The notes: generated from the sequence alone by a model not told the origin. A stretch of 64,000 bases of DNA from Microbispora hainanensis (GCF_006874475.1 NZ_VIRM01000013.1:1-64000), one strand, 5' to 3'; shown: positions 42,678 through 52,041, counted from the stretch's first letter. Program-made: numbers and translations.

Positions 42678-45600
42678 GTGGAATTTCACGTCCTGGGGCC
42701 GCTCAGCGTCTTCCGCGATGGTCACCTGATCCCTGTCGGCGGCGCGCCGAAACTCCGGCTCACCCTGGCCGCACTGCTGTCGAAGGCGGGCCAGCCGGTG
42801 TCCGTCGACTGGCTGGTCGCCGCGGTCTGGGGCGACCGGCCGCCCGCGTCCGCGCGGCGCAACATCCACCTCTACGTCCATCGGTTGCGGCGGGCGTACG
42901 GCGCGCACGTCCTGCCCGGGCGGCCGGGCGGCTACGCGATCATCCCCGACGCGCTCGACGCGGCGCGGTTCCGCAGCCTCGCCGCCCAGGGGAGCGCGGC
43001 CCTCGACCGGGGAGACCTCGAATCCGCCCGTGACCGGCTCCGCGCGGCGCTGGACCTCTGGCGGGGGCCGGCGTTCGAGGAGTTCGCCGACTGCGCGCTC
43101 GTCGCCGACGAGGCCAGGCGACTCGACGAGGCGCGGCTCGTGGCGTACGAGCGGCTGGCGGAGGCCGAGCTCGTCCTGGGCCGGCACGTGGAGGTGGCCG
43201 CGGAGCTCGCCGGCCTCGTCGCGGAGCACCCCTATCGGGAGAGCCTGCACGGGCATCTCATGCTCGCGCTGTATCGGTCCGGGCGTCAGGCCGAGGCGCT
43301 GGAGGTCTTCCGCGAGACCCGCGACGTCCTGAACGCCCAGCTCGGCATCGAGCCCGGCCCCGCGCTCCAGCGGCTGCACGAGGCCATGCTCCGGGGCGAC
43401 GAGCACCTTCTTCCCGCCCTGGCCGCGCCCCCGGAGGCGGAGCGGCGGAAGACGGACGACTGCCCCTACCGGGGTCTGATGGCGTTCCAGCCGGAGGACG
43501 CGGACTGGTTCTTCGGCCGGTCTCTCCTGGCCGAGCGGCTGCGCGAACTGGTCGAGCGGCTTCCCGTCGTCGGGGTGTTCGGCGCCTCGGGGAGCGGCAA
43601 GTCGTCCCTGCTGCGCGCCGGTCTGCTGGGGTCCGTCTCAGGCGAGAGCCGTACGGTCGCGCCGTGGCGGGGTCTGCTCATGACGCCGGGGGAACACCCG
43701 CTGGACGCGCTGGCCGACGTGGTGGCGAAGGCGTCGGGCGGCGACCCGGTGGCGCTGCGCGACGATCTGGCCCGCGATCCGGACGCATTGGCCGTCGCGC
43801 TGGGCGGCGTGCCGGAGACCCGCCTGCTGCTGGTCGTGGACCAGTTCGAGGAGATCTTCACGTTGTGCGGGGGCGACGCGGAGCGCCGCCTGTTCGTCGA
43901 GGCCCTCCTCGGCCTGGCACTGGACGCGGGCCGCCGCGTCGTCCTCGTGCTGGGCGTCCGCGCCGACTTCCTCGCCCACCTGACCCAGCATCCCGCCCTG
44001 GTCGAGGCGCTCGGCGGCGAGGCGCAGATGCTCGTCGGGCCGGTGTCGTCGCCGGACCTCCAGGAGATCGTCGTACGGCCCGCGGCCCGGGCGGGGCTCA
44101 CCGTGGACCCCGACCTGCTGGCCACGGTGCTGGCTGACGCCGCCGAGGAGCCGGGCAGCCTGCCGCTGGTCTCGCACGCGCTGCTGGAGACCTGGCGGAA
44201 CGCGACCGGCGCGCGGCTCACGCTGGCGGCCTACCAGGCGGCCGGCGGCGTACGCGGGGCCATCGCGCAGAGCGCGGAACGGGTCTTCGGGGAGTTCGCT
44301 GCGGCGGAGCGGCAGGCCGCCCGCCGGATCTTCCTGCGGCTGACCGCGCTGGGAGACGGCACGGAGGACACCAGGCGGCCCATCTCCCGTACGGAACTGG
44401 TGGGCGTGGCCGACGCCGGTGTCACCGCCCGTGTGCTCGACCGGCTCGCCGCCGCACGGCTCGTCGTCCTCGCGGAGGAGACGGCCGACGTGGCGCACGA
44501 GGCCCTGATCAGGGCGTGGCCGCGGCTCCACCGCTGGCTCACCGACGACCGCGAGAACCTGCTCGTCCACCGGCGGCTCACCGACGCCGCCCAGACGTGG
44601 CGGGAGCTGGACCGTGACCCGGGCGCTCTTTATCGGGGCGCCCAGCTTCTCGTGGCCGGGACCTGGGCGGAGGACCACCCGCAGGAGCTCAACGACGTCG
44701 AAAGCGCCTTCCTGCGGGCCAGCCGCGCGCTGGAGGACGGCGAGCGCACGGCGGCGCGGCGCCGCGCCCGGCTGCTGCAACGCCTGCTGGCCGGGATGGC
44801 CGCGCTCTTCCTGCTCGCCCTGCTCGGCGGCGGCGTCGCCGTACGGCAGGGCAGGGAGGCCGGCCACCAGCAGCTGGTCGCCCTGTCGCGGCAGCAGTCC
44901 CTGCAGGCCCGATCGCTCCTCGCCACCGATCCCGATCTCGCCGGTCTGCTGGCGATCGCGGCCTACCGGCTCGACCCTGAGCCCGAGACGCGGGGCGCCC
45001 TGCTGAGCGTGTCGGCCGCGGCGCGCCGCCGGGTCGAGCTCAACGTGGAGGGACCCGCGGTCTTCGGGCTGGCGTTCAGCCCGGACGGGTCGCGGCTGGC
45101 CGCGGCCGGGACCGACGGCGCGGTCGGCCTCTGGGACCTGCGCACCCGCACCCGCGTCGCCGCCTTCCCCGGGCCGCTGCCCCGGACCGGGCCGGGGGAG
45201 ATCCACGCCAGGGCGGCGGCGTTCAGCCGCGACGGCAGGATGCTCGCCTCCGTCGTCAGGGACGCCACGCTCCAATCGAGCAGGGGCGTGGTCGTCGTGT
45301 GGGACGTGGCCTCCCGCCGGCCCGTGTTCCAGCGGCAGCGGGAGCGGCTCACCGACGCGATGGCGCTCAGCCCGGACGGGACGAGGATCGCAATCGGAGT
45401 GGACAAGGGCGCGGTCGAGCTGTGGGACCTGCGCGACGGAAGCATGCGCACCCTGAAGGGACACCGGGAGGAGGTCGTGGCGCTCGCCTTCAGTCCCGAC
45501 CAGGCGTTCCTGGTGTCGGCCACGGGCGGCACCGAGAAACCCCTCGTGTGGGACGCCGCCTCCGGCGCGAAGATCGCGGCGCTCGACGCCGTGAACGTCC

Positions 45601-46907
45601 ACAGGCTGGGCTTCGATCCCGCCGGCGGAATGCTCGCCACGGGATCGTCTCACTACGGCGTGCGGTTCTGGCGGATCGCCCACGACCACGTGACCCGCCT
45701 GCCCGGGCTGCCCGAGCGGTCGCCGTACACCTGGGACATGTCCGCTCCGGCCGCGGGCCGGATCGCCGTCGCCGACGAGGACGGCCTCATCACCGTCTGG
45801 GACGTGGCGCGACGGCAGCCGGTCGAGACCTATCAGGACAGAAGCCGCACGGAGACGCTGTCCCTCGCCCTGAGCGCCGACGGATCGATGCTCGCCTCGG
45901 CCGGGCTGGGCCGGACCGTCGTGGTCCGGGAGCAGGCCGTACCTCCGTTCAGCGGACACAACCAGGCCGTGAACGACATCGAGATCAGCCCGGACGGCCG
46001 GCTCGTGGCCTCGGCGAGCAGCGACAGGACGGTCCGGCTGTGGGACGTGACCGGGAAGCCGGTCGCCACGCTCGGCGACCACCCCGATCACGTCAGGGCC
46101 GTCGCCTTCAGCCCGGACGGTCGTCGTATCGCGACCGTCACCCGCAGCCACACGCTCACCCTCTGGGACGCCGGCAGCGGACGGAGGCTCGGCACGGCGG
46201 CCTACCAGGGGCTCGGCGCGTCAACCGACGTCGGTTTCGATCCGCGCGGGCGCTTCGTCGTCGCCACCGCGCTCGGCCGGTTCCGCTGGGACGTGAGCGA
46301 TCCGGTCAGGCCGGTCGAGGTGCCGTTCGCGGGCGGATATCTCGTCTCGGCGCTGGCGTTCAGCCCCCGCGATCCGCTGCTCGCCACCACCGGCCCCTCC
46401 GGTGACCTGGTCGTCTGGGATCTCGCCCGCGACAGGCAGGTGCGCGCCCTCAGGACCGGGCAGGGCTCGGTGCTCGACGTCTCCTTCAGCCCGGACGGCG
46501 GGTCGGTGGCCACGGCGGGCGCCGACCGCACCGTGAAGCTCTGGGACACGCGCACCTGGGCGTCGTACGCCACGCTGACCGGGCACACCGCACCGGTCCA
46601 GGCCCTCGCGTTCAGCAGGGACGGGCGTTCGCTCGCGTCCGCGGGAGACGACCACACGATCATCGTCTGGGACCTCGGGACCGGCACGCCCGCGGCCACG
46701 CTGACCGGGCACACCGCGCCGATCAGGGGTCTTGCCTTCACCGCGGGCGGAGACCTGATCTCTGGCGGGGAGGACGGCCGGATCATCCGCTGGGAGCTGA
46801 GGCCCGGCCCGCTCCCAGGAAGGCTCTGCGCGGCGATCGGCCGCGACCTCACCCGTGCGGAGTGGGCCGCCCACTTCCCCACCGTGGACTATCGGCGCAC
46901 CTGCTGA
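42678..46907 (+). CDS. SARP-type BTAD regulator fused to STAND NTPase, TM helix and 14 WD40 repeats
   Basis: The 1409-residue protein has, in order: a winged-helix trans_reg_C domain (1-95, MEFHVLGPLSVFRDGHLIPV), a BTAD domain (100-245, ending QLGIEPGPALQRLHEAML), a nSTAND1 NTPase (260-650; Walker A GASGSGKSSLL near 305, Walker B LLLVVDQFEEIF near 390), one strong hydrophobic helix (about 703-722, LLAGMAALFLLALLGGGVAV), a spacer, and 14 WD40 repeats (about 790-1390). Fourteen repeats fit two seven-bladed propellers. The TM helix places the DNA-binding half and the propellers on opposite membrane sides if it inserts. GTG 42678 start. A P-loop gene follows 53 bp later. Likely a signal-sensing regulator; ligand unknown. 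Confidence 0.88.
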   Translation: MEFHVLGPLSVFRDGHLIPVGGAPKLRLTLAALLSKAGQPVSVDWLVAAVWGDRPPASARRNIHLYVHRLRRAYGAHVLPGRPGGYAIIPDALDAARFRSLAAQGSAALDRGDLESARDRLRAALDLWRGPAFEEFADCALVADEARRLDEARLVAYERLAEAELVLGRHVEVAAELAGLVAEHPYRESLHGHLMLALYRSGRQAEALEVFRETRDVLNAQLGIEPGPALQRLHEAMLRGDEHLLPALAAPPEAERRKTDDCPYRGLMAFQPEDADWFFGRSLLAERLRELVERLPVVGVFGASGSGKSSLLRAGLLGSVSGESRTVAPWRGLLMTPGEHPLDALADVVAKASGGDPVALRDDLARDPDALAVALGGVPETRLLLVVDQFEEIFTLCGGDAERRLFVEALLGLALDAGRRVVLVLGVRADFLAHLTQHPALVEALGGEAQMLVGPVSSPDLQEIVVRPAARAGLTVDPDLLATVLADAAEEPGSLPLVSHALLETWRNATGARLTLAAYQAAGGVRGAIAQSAERVFGEFAAAERQAARRIFLRLTALGDGTEDTRRPISRTELVGVADAGVTARVLDRLAAARLVVLAEETADVAHEALIRAWPRLHRWLTDDRENLLVHRRLTDAAQTWRELDRDPGALYRGAQLLVAGTWAEDHPQELNDVESAFLRASRALEDGERTAARRRARLLQRLLAGMAALFLLALLGGGVAVRQGREAGHQQLVALSRQQSLQARSLLATDPDLAGLLAIAAYRLDPEPETRGALLSVSAAARRRVELNVEGPAVFGLAFSPDGSRLAAAGTDGAVGLWDLRTRTRVAAFPGPLPRTGPGEIHARAAAFSRDGRMLASVVRDATLQSSRGVVVVWDVASRRPVFQRQRERLTDAMALSPDGTRIAIGVDKGAVELWDLRDGSMRTLKGHREEVVALAFSPDQAFLVSATGGTEKPLVWDAASGAKIAALDAVNVHRLGFDPAGGMLATGSSHYGVRFWRIAHDHVTRLPGLPERSPYTWDMSAPAAGRIAVADEDGLITVWDVARRQPVETYQDRSRTETLSLALSADGSMLASAGLGRTVVVREQAVPPFSGHNQAVNDIEISPDGRLVASASSDRTVRLWDVTGKPVATLGDHPDHVRAVAFSPDGRRIATVTRSHTLTLWDAGSGRRLGTAAYQGLGASTDVGFDPRGRFVVATALGRFRWDVSDPVRPVEVPFAGGYLVSALAFSPRDPLLATTGPSGDLVVWDLARDRQVRALRTGQGSVLDVSFSPDGGSVATAGADRTVKLWDTRTWASYATLTGHTAPVQALAFSRDGRSLASAGDDHTIIVWDLGTGTPAATLTGHTAPIRGLAFTAGGDLISGGEDGRIIRWELRPGPLPGRLCAAIGRDLTRAEWAAHFPTVDYRRTC

Positions 46908-46960
46908 CCGCCGCCGTCGTCCCGCACCGGGCTCCGCTCGCGTTTGCCAGACTGCCGGAC

Positions 46961-47632
46961 ATGACACGCCGTCTTTCCCCCGCAGATCTCCGAAGCAGGC
47001 TCGCGCACGTCCGCTGGATCGCCGGCGGCACCGGAGCCGGCAAGAGCACCGTCACCCGGGCCCTGGCCGAACGGCACGACGTGCTCGTCTACGACGGCGA
47101 CCGAGCCGAACTCGGCTACGTCAAGAGGTGCGATCCGCGGCGACAGCCCCACCTGTGGGCGTTGCTGCGAACGCCCCGTGAGGACAGATGGGCGAGCCGC
47201 ACCGCCGAGGAGATCTTCCACGCCATGCCCAGCCTGCACGGCGAGACCTTCGGGTTCGTCGTCGACGACCTGCTCGCCCTGCCCGCCGACCGTCCCGTCC
47301 TCGTCGACGACTTCCGTACGCTGCCGAGGGAGGTCGCGCCGCTGGTCACCCGGCCGGAACAGGCCGTCTTCCTCCTGCCCGCGCCCGAGTTCCGGGCCCG
47401 TGCGCTGGGCACCCGGTTCACCGATCCCGCCCGGGCGCGGGCCAACTGGGGAGACGGTGACCATGCGGACGCCCTGGCCAAGCGACTGGCCCGCGACCGG
47501 CTCTGGGACGAGGAGGTGCGACGCCAGGCCCGCGAGCTCGGGCTGCCGGTCGTGCCCGTCGACGGCTCCCGAACCGTTGCGGAACTGGCCGCGGACCTGG
47601 CCGCGATGTTCCGGCTCGATCAGATCACGTAG
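46961..47632 (+). CDS. P-loop nucleotide-kinase-like protein
   Basis: The 223-residue protein has Walker A as IAGGTGAGKSTVTRAL near residue 24, an Asp pair in VYDGDRAEL near 45, and Walker-B-like PADRPVLVDDFRTLP near 110. The layout resembles small-molecule kinases (chloramphenicol-phosphotransferase or adenylate-kinase-like). The ATG at 46961 begins directly before the P-loop region. It follows the WD40 gene by 53 bp and may be co-transcribed. Substrate unknown. Confidence 0.8.
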   Translation: MTRRLSPADLRSRLAHVRWIAGGTGAGKSTVTRALAERHDVLVYDGDRAELGYVKRCDPRRQPHLWALLRTPREDRWASRTAEEIFHAMPSLHGETFGFVVDDLLALPADRPVLVDDFRTLPREVAPLVTRPEQAVFLLPAPEFRARALGTRFTDPARARANWGDGDHADALAKRLARDRLWDEEVRRQARELGLPVVPVDGSRTVAELAADLAAMFRLDQIT

Positions 47633-47694
47633 GTCCGGGTGACGGCTGGGGCGGTGCGCAACCGTACGCAAGGCCGATCTCACCATCCCGGACG

Positions 47695-48639
47695 TCAGCG
47701 CAGCGTCTCCCCGTCCGGCAGGGCGAGTGCGGGCAGCTCCGCCCGGGTGGGCAGCCCCTCCCAGTCTCCGGCGCAGGCCACGCTCGCGGCCCCCAGCAGG
47801 GTCGCCCGTTCCAGCCGGCCGTACGCGTCGAGCCCGTCGAGCCGCCCGGACAGATATCCGGCGGTGAACGCGTCGCCCGCGCCGACGACGTCCACCACGG
47901 GCACTTTCCGCGCTGGGACGTCGAACGAGGTCCGCGCGTCGTGGTAGCTCGCGCCCGCCGCGCCGCGCTTGACGACGACCTCCTCGATACCGGCGTCCAG
48001 CAGGGCCGCCACGCGGTCGCGTTCGCCGTCGCCGTCCGCCACGAGGCCGAGCTCGTCGTCGGACGCGATCAGCACCGCGACGTACGGCAGCAGCGGGCGC
48101 AGCGCCCGCGCGGCCTCCTCCCGGGACCACAGCAGGGAACGGTGGTTGACGTCGAGGCTCACCCAGGCGCCCGCCGCGCGGGCGTGTCCGGCGGCGGAGG
48201 TGACGGCCTCCAGCGGCGCGGGCCCCAGCGCCGGCGTGATGCCGGTGATGTGCAGGCCCGCCTGACCGGCCTCGACGGCGGGCCGCACCTCGTCCCACGA
48301 CAGCGTCGCGGCGGCCGAGTCCCGGCGGTAGTAGTGCACCCGGGCCCGGCCCCCGGCGGCCACGTCCCGGAGCAGCAGGCCGGTCGGGGCGTCCGTGCGC
48401 CGCACGACGTGGTCGGTCAGCACGCCCTCGGCCCGCAGCGTGCGCAGGACCAGCTCGCCGGGCTCGTCGTCGCCGAGTGCGCCGGTCCAGCGGGCCGTGT
48501 GCCCGAGGCGCGACAGGGCGATCGCGACGTTGGCCTCCGCACCGGCGGTGGACACCCGCGAGTCGCCGCCGAGGCGCAGCGGCCCGGCGCAGCGGACCGT
48601 GACCATCGCCTCGCCGATGGTCAGGACGTCCGCCCTCAT
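47695..48639 (-). CDS. PfkB-family sugar kinase, 2-keto-3-deoxy-gluconate/galactonate kinase type
   Basis: The 314-residue ribokinase-fold protein has LTIGEAMVTV at the start, the substrate-binding STAGAEANVAIALSRLGHTA near 28, and the anion-hole/catalytic-base segment DVVGAGDAFTAGYLSGRLDG near 255. A KdgK-type role (phosphorylating 2-keto-3-deoxy sugar acids) fits the neighbours: the ATG overlaps the aldolase stop (ATGA), in the dehydratase-aldolase-kinase run. In the Entner-Doudoroff-like route it makes the substrate of that aldolase. Confidence 0.88.
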   Translation of the reverse strand: MRADVLTIGEAMVTVRCAGPLRLGGDSRVSTAGAEANVAIALSRLGHTARWTGALGDDEPGELVLRTLRAEGVLTDHVVRRTDAPTGLLLRDVAAGGRARVHYYRRDSAAATLSWDEVRPAVEAGQAGLHITGITPALGPAPLEAVTSAAGHARAAGAWVSLDVNHRSLLWSREEAARALRPLLPYVAVLIASDDELGLVADGDGERDRVAALLDAGIEEVVVKRGAAGASYHDARTSFDVPARKVPVVDVVGAGDAFTAGYLSGRLDGLDAYGRLERATLLGAASVACAGDWEGLPTRAELPALALPDGETLR

Positions 48640-49280
48640 CGCGCGCCCACCAGGTCGAGCGCCGTTCTCACCCGGCGGCGCAGGCCGTCCAGGTCGCCGC
48701 CGCGCGGGGCGTCACCGAGCAGCGGTGAGCCGAGCCCGACCGCGACCGCGCCGGCCTCCAGATAGTCGCGCACGCTGTCGAGGCCGACGCCGCCGACCGG
48801 CACGAACGGCACGCGGGGGAACGGGTCCCGCAGCGCGCGCAGATAGGAGACCCCGCCCGTGGAAGCGGGGAAGAGCTTGACGGCGGCGGCGCCCCGCGCG
48901 GTCGCGGCGATGACCTCGGTGGGGGTCATCGCCCCGGCGAGCACGGGCATTCCGAGGCGCAGCGCCTCGTCCACCCCTTCGCCGAGACCGGGCGTGACGG
49001 CGAACGTCGCGCCCGCGTCCCGGGCCGCCACGGCGTCGCGCGCGGTCAGCACGGTGCCCGCGCCGAGGTGCACGCCCGCACCCAGGGCGGAGGCCGCCTG
49101 CCGGATGACCGACAGCGCGCCGGCGCCGCTGAGCGAGACCTCCATCAGGGTCACGCCCTCCTCGGCGAGGACCTCGACGCTGCGCAGCGCCGCCGCCGGG
49201 TCGTCGCCGCGGACGATGGCCAGGAGCCGCCTGGTCGTGAGGAGATCGAGCAGATCGTGTGGTTGCACGCCGGTCACCAT
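48636..49280 (-). CDS. KDPG/KHG aldolase family (2-keto-3-deoxy-6-phospho-sugar acid aldolase)
   Basis: The 214-residue TIM barrel has AIVRGDDPAAALRSVEVLAE with the conserved Arg, LMEVSLSGAGALSVIRQA with the catalytic Glu (E47), GAGTVLTARDAVAARDAGA, and AAVKLFPAS with the Schiff-base Lys (K135). The products are pyruvate and glyceraldehyde-3-phosphate if the substrate is KDPG or KDPGal. The ATG overlaps the last codons of the dehydratase gene (7 bp), so they are translated together. Confidence 0.92.
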   Translation of the reverse strand: MVTGVQPHDLLDLLTTRRLLAIVRGDDPAAALRSVEVLAEEGVTLMEVSLSGAGALSVIRQAASALGAGVHLGAGTVLTARDAVAARDAGATFAVTPGLGEGVDEALRLGMPVLAGAMTPTEVIAATARGAAAVKLFPASTGGVSYLRALRDPFPRVPFVPVGGVGLDSVRDYLEAGAVAVGLGSPLLGDAPRGGDLDGLRRRVRTALDLVGAR

Positions 49281-50419
49281 TCTGCGAAGGAGTGGTCGGG
49301 GTAGCGCCAGATCGGCGAGCGCCAGGCGTGACCCCGCTTGTCGGCCTCACGTACGGCCGCCTCGTCGACCACGATGCCCAGGCCCGGCCCGGCCGGCCGG
49401 GAGAGCCGGCCCTCGCTGAACGCGAAGACGGACGGATCGACCAGGTAGTCGAGCAGTTCGTTGCCGTCGTTGTAGTGGATGCCGATGCTCTGTTCCTGGA
49501 TCAGGAAGTTGGGGGTCGCGAACGCCACCTGGAGGCTGGAGGCCAGGGAGATCGGCCCCAGCGGGCAGTGGGGCGCGAGCAGGGCGCCGAACACCTCGGC
49601 CTGGGCGGCGATGCGGCGGACCTCCGAGATGCCGCCGGCGTGGGACAGGTCCGGCTGCGCCACGGCGACGCCCGCCTGGAAGGCCGGCAGGAAGTCCCAG
49701 CGGGAGTAGAGCCGCTCGCCCAGGGCGATGGGGATGTTCGACGCCTCCACGAGGCTGCGCACCTGGGGCAGCGACTCCGGCACGACCGGTTCCTCGACGA
49801 ACAGGGGCGTGAGCGGTTCGAGCAGCGGCAGCAGCCGCCGGGCGTTCGGATAGGACACCCGGCCGTGGAAGTCGACCGCGACGTCCCGGCCGGGGCCGAG
49901 CACCTCGCGGACCGCCGTGACGCGCTCGATGACCTCGCCGATCTCGCCCGGGCTCGCGATGGGGGACATGCGGCCGCTGGCGTTCATCTTCACCGCGGTG
50001 AAGCCCGCCTCCACCTGGCGCCGGGCCTCCTCCTCGATCTCGCCGGGCTCGTCGCCGCCGATCCAGGCGTACGCCCGGACGTGGTCGCGTACGGGACCGC
50101 CGAGCAGCTCGTGGACGGGGACGCCGCGCGCCTTGCCGGCGATGTCCCACAGGGCCTGGTCGAGGCCGGCGACGGCGCTGGCGAGCACCGGCCCACCCCG
50201 GTAGAAGCCGCCCTTGGTCATGACCTGCCAGTGGTCCTCGATGCGCAGCGGGTCGGCCCCGACGAGCAGCTCGGCGATCTCGCCGACCGCCGCCCTGACC
50301 GAGTCGGCCCGTCCCTCGACGACCGGCTCGCCCCAGCCGACGTGTCCCTCGTCGGTCTCGACCCGGCAGAACAGCCACCGGGGCGGGACCAGGAACGTTT
50401 CGATGCGGGTGATCTTCAC
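49274..50419 (-). CDS. galactonate-dehydratase-like enolase-superfamily enzyme
   Basis: The 381-residue protein has an N-terminal capping domain, then barrel motifs in the DgoD numbering pattern: DFHGR (D183, H185), FVEEPV (E209), ALGERLYSRWDF (E235) and LAPHCPLGPI (H284), matching the ligand and base positions of E. coli D-galactonate dehydratase. The reaction is dehydration of a sugar acid to a 2-keto-3-deoxy acid. Which acid cannot be settled by motifs alone, as gluconate and arabinonate dehydratases share the barrel. The GTG at 50419 overlaps the GntR stop (GTGA). Confidence 0.88.
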   Translation of the reverse strand: MKITRIETFLVPPRWLFCRVETDEGHVGWGEPVVEGRADSVRAAVGEIAELLVGADPLRIEDHWQVMTKGGFYRGGPVLASAVAGLDQALWDIAGKARGVPVHELLGGPVRDHVRAYAWIGGDEPGEIEEEARRQVEAGFTAVKMNASGRMSPIASPGEIGEVIERVTAVREVLGPGRDVAVDFHGRVSYPNARRLLPLLEPLTPLFVEEPVVPESLPQVRSLVEASNIPIALGERLYSRWDFLPAFQAGVAVAQPDLSHAGGISEVRRIAAQAEVFGALLAPHCPLGPISLASSLQVAFATPNFLIQEQSIGIHYNDGNELLDYLVDPSVFAFSEGRLSRPAGPGLGIVVDEAAVREADKRGHAWRSPIWRYPDHSFAEW

Positions 50420-51120
50420 CGGTCTCCCTGCAGGCGGGCCGCGCGGTCGACGTCGGCCATGGACTTGTCGAGCAGCGCGAGCGCGCAGGTTCTGGCCGCC
50501 TCGCCGTCCCCCGCCCGGACGGCGTCGAGCAGGGCCCGGTGGCTCGGCACCGGATCGTCGGTGGTGACGACGTCGTGGACGATGCGGTCGCGTTCGGCGA
50601 GCACCGACTCGATGACGACCTCCATGCGGACCAGGAGCTCGTTGCCCGTCGCGGCCAGGACGGCGCGGTGGAAACGCAGGTCGGCGGAGGCCGCCTCGGC
50701 CGGGGTCCTGGCCGCGGTCATGTCCTCCAGAGCGGCTTCGAGCTCGGCGAGGTCGGCGTCGGTGCGCCGGCCGGCGGCCAGCGCGGCGGCGGCCGGTTCG
50801 AACATCTGCCGCACCTCGGCGAGCTGCCCGAGCATCTCGCTGCCCCGGTTCTCGAACTCCCAGCTGATCACGTCGGGATCGAGCAGGTTCCACTCGCTGC
50901 GGGGGCGCACCACCGTGCCCCGCTTCTGCCGCGAGTCGACCAGGCCCTTGCCGGCCAGCACCTTCAGCGCTTCGCGCACCACGGTGCGGGACACCTCCAG
51001 CTCGGCCTCCAGCTCGACCAGGTCGATGCGCCCGTTCTCGGCGAACTGCCCGGTGACGAGGCGGCGGCCGATGATCTCGACGACCTGGCCGTGGATGCCA
51101 CGCCCTTTGTAGGTGCTCAT
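50416..51120 (-). CDS. GntR/FadR-family (FCD) repressor of the sugar-acid locus
   Basis: The 234-residue protein has a winged helix (LVELEAELEVSRTVVREALK, AGKGLVDSRQKRGTVVRPRS) and an FCD domain (LRFHRAVLAATGNELLVRME, PVPSHRALLDAVRAGD). It overlaps the dehydratase gene and follows the SDR gene by 18 bp, as DgoR-like repressors do. It should bind the divergent promoter region; a near-palindrome at 51933-51948 is the candidate site. The likely effector is the sugar acid or its keto-deoxy product. Confidence 0.9.
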   Translation of the reverse strand: MSTYKGRGIHGQVVEIIGRRLVTGQFAENGRIDLVELEAELEVSRTVVREALKVLAGKGLVDSRQKRGTVVRPRSEWNLLDPDVISWEFENRGSEMLGQLAEVRQMFEPAAAALAAGRRTDADLAELEAALEDMTAARTPAEAASADLRFHRAVLAATGNELLVRMEVVIESVLAERDRIVHDVVTTDDPVPSHRALLDAVRAGDGEAARTCALALLDKSMADVDRAARLQGDR

Positions 51121-51138
51121 GCTCTGCGGTCATCCCTC

Positions 51139-51903
51139 TCAGGAGGAGTTCTTCGTCGCGCTCCAGCCGCCGTCGACGACGAGGGTGGTGGCGGTGATGT
51201 AGGACGCCTCGTCCGACAGCAGGAAGGCGATCGCCGCGGCGACCTCGGCGGGGTCGCCGAACCGCTTGGCGATGGTGGCCTCCACGCTCAGGCGCCGGTC
51301 CTCCTCCGCCACGCGGTCCCACGCGGGGGACATGATCGGCCCGGGCAGCACGGTGTTGACGCGCACCCCGGGACCGTAGTCCACCGCGAGCTGGCGGCCG
51401 AGACCCACCAGCGCCGCCTTCGTCGCCGCGTACGCCGGGTGGCCGGGCAGGCCGACGAGGGCGTGCACCGACGAGACGAGGACGACCGCCCCCGACGTCG
51501 CCCGCAGATCCTCGTGTAGCGTGCGAAAGGCCAGGTAGGAGGCGGTGAGGTTCACTTCCAGCTGGCGGTGCCACGATGCCGCGCCCAGGTCGTGGACGGG
51601 TCTGACGTCCACGACGTAGGCGTTGCTGACGAGCTGCCGCACCGGACCGTACTCCCGGTGGGCGACGCGGCGGAGTTCCCCCCACGCGCTCTCGTCGCTG
51701 ACGTCCATGCGCACGAATCTTGCCGTGCCGCCCGCCTCGGCGACAGCCGCGGCGACGTCCTCCCCCGCCGGGGAGATGTCGCACAGCAGGACGGGCATGC
51801 CCGTCGCGCCGAGACGCCTGGCGGTCGCCGCGCCGATGCCGGAGGCGGCGCCGGTCACGACCGCGCAGCATCCGGCCTCCGTGGAAGGTCCGGGGAGGTT
51901 CAC
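51139..51903 (-). CDS. short-chain dehydrogenase/reductase
   Basis: The 254-residue protein has the NAD(P)-binding glycine-rich motif TGAASGIGAATARRLGATGM near residue 17, an NAG-like strand (LVSNAYVVD), catalytic Ser (VVLVSSVHALVGLPGHPAYA) and YxxxK (YAATK). The ending ITATTLVVDGG is typical. First gene of the minus-strand sugar-acid operon, so it probably oxidises the sugar or its alcohol before dehydration. The gene starts at the divergent control region. Confidence 0.92.
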   Translation of the reverse strand: MNLPGPSTEAGCCAVVTGAASGIGAATARRLGATGMPVLLCDISPAGEDVAAAVAEAGGTARFVRMDVSDESAWGELRRVAHREYGPVRQLVSNAYVVDVRPVHDLGAASWHRQLEVNLTASYLAFRTLHEDLRATSGAVVLVSSVHALVGLPGHPAYAATKAALVGLGRQLAVDYGPGVRVNTVLPGPIMSPAWDRVAEEDRRLSVEATIAKRFGDPAEVAAAIAFLLSDEASYITATTLVVDGGWSATKNSS

Positions 51904-51932
51904 GCCGCCACTCTACGATAAGTGTTTTTTTA

Positions 51933-51948
51933 TGACAATTTATTGACA
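51933..51948. promoter_or_regulatory. candidate GntR operator overlapping a -35 box
   Basis: TGACAATTTATTGACA is an imperfect palindrome (7 of 8 pairs) in the AT-rich gap between the two operons. It contains TTGACA (51943-51948), a -35 element for the plus-strand ABC operon, with a weak CATCAT about 18 bp later. Repressor binding here would switch off both directions. Confidence 0.5.
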
Positions 51949-52041
51949 GGCACGTTACGACCGCCTCATCATCTGGACGTGGCGCAGCGCGCCCTACCCG
52001 GTGGCGTCGCCAACCGAAGACAGACTCATGGGAGGCCATTC

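Noticed and set aside
43638-46151. An 837-codon open frame on the minus strand
   Set aside because: It is antisense to the BTAD-STAND-WD40 gene; open because of G/C third-position bias, with no domain and Arg/Gly-rich content.
42678-47632. A complete anti-phage island
   Set aside because: STAND and P-loop genes alone are suggestive, but the BTAD/winged-helix start points to a transcription regulator and no nuclease, protease or other effector is linked.
49259-51112. A 617-codon open frame on the plus strand
   Set aside because: Opposite the dehydratase and GntR genes, both with clear motifs.
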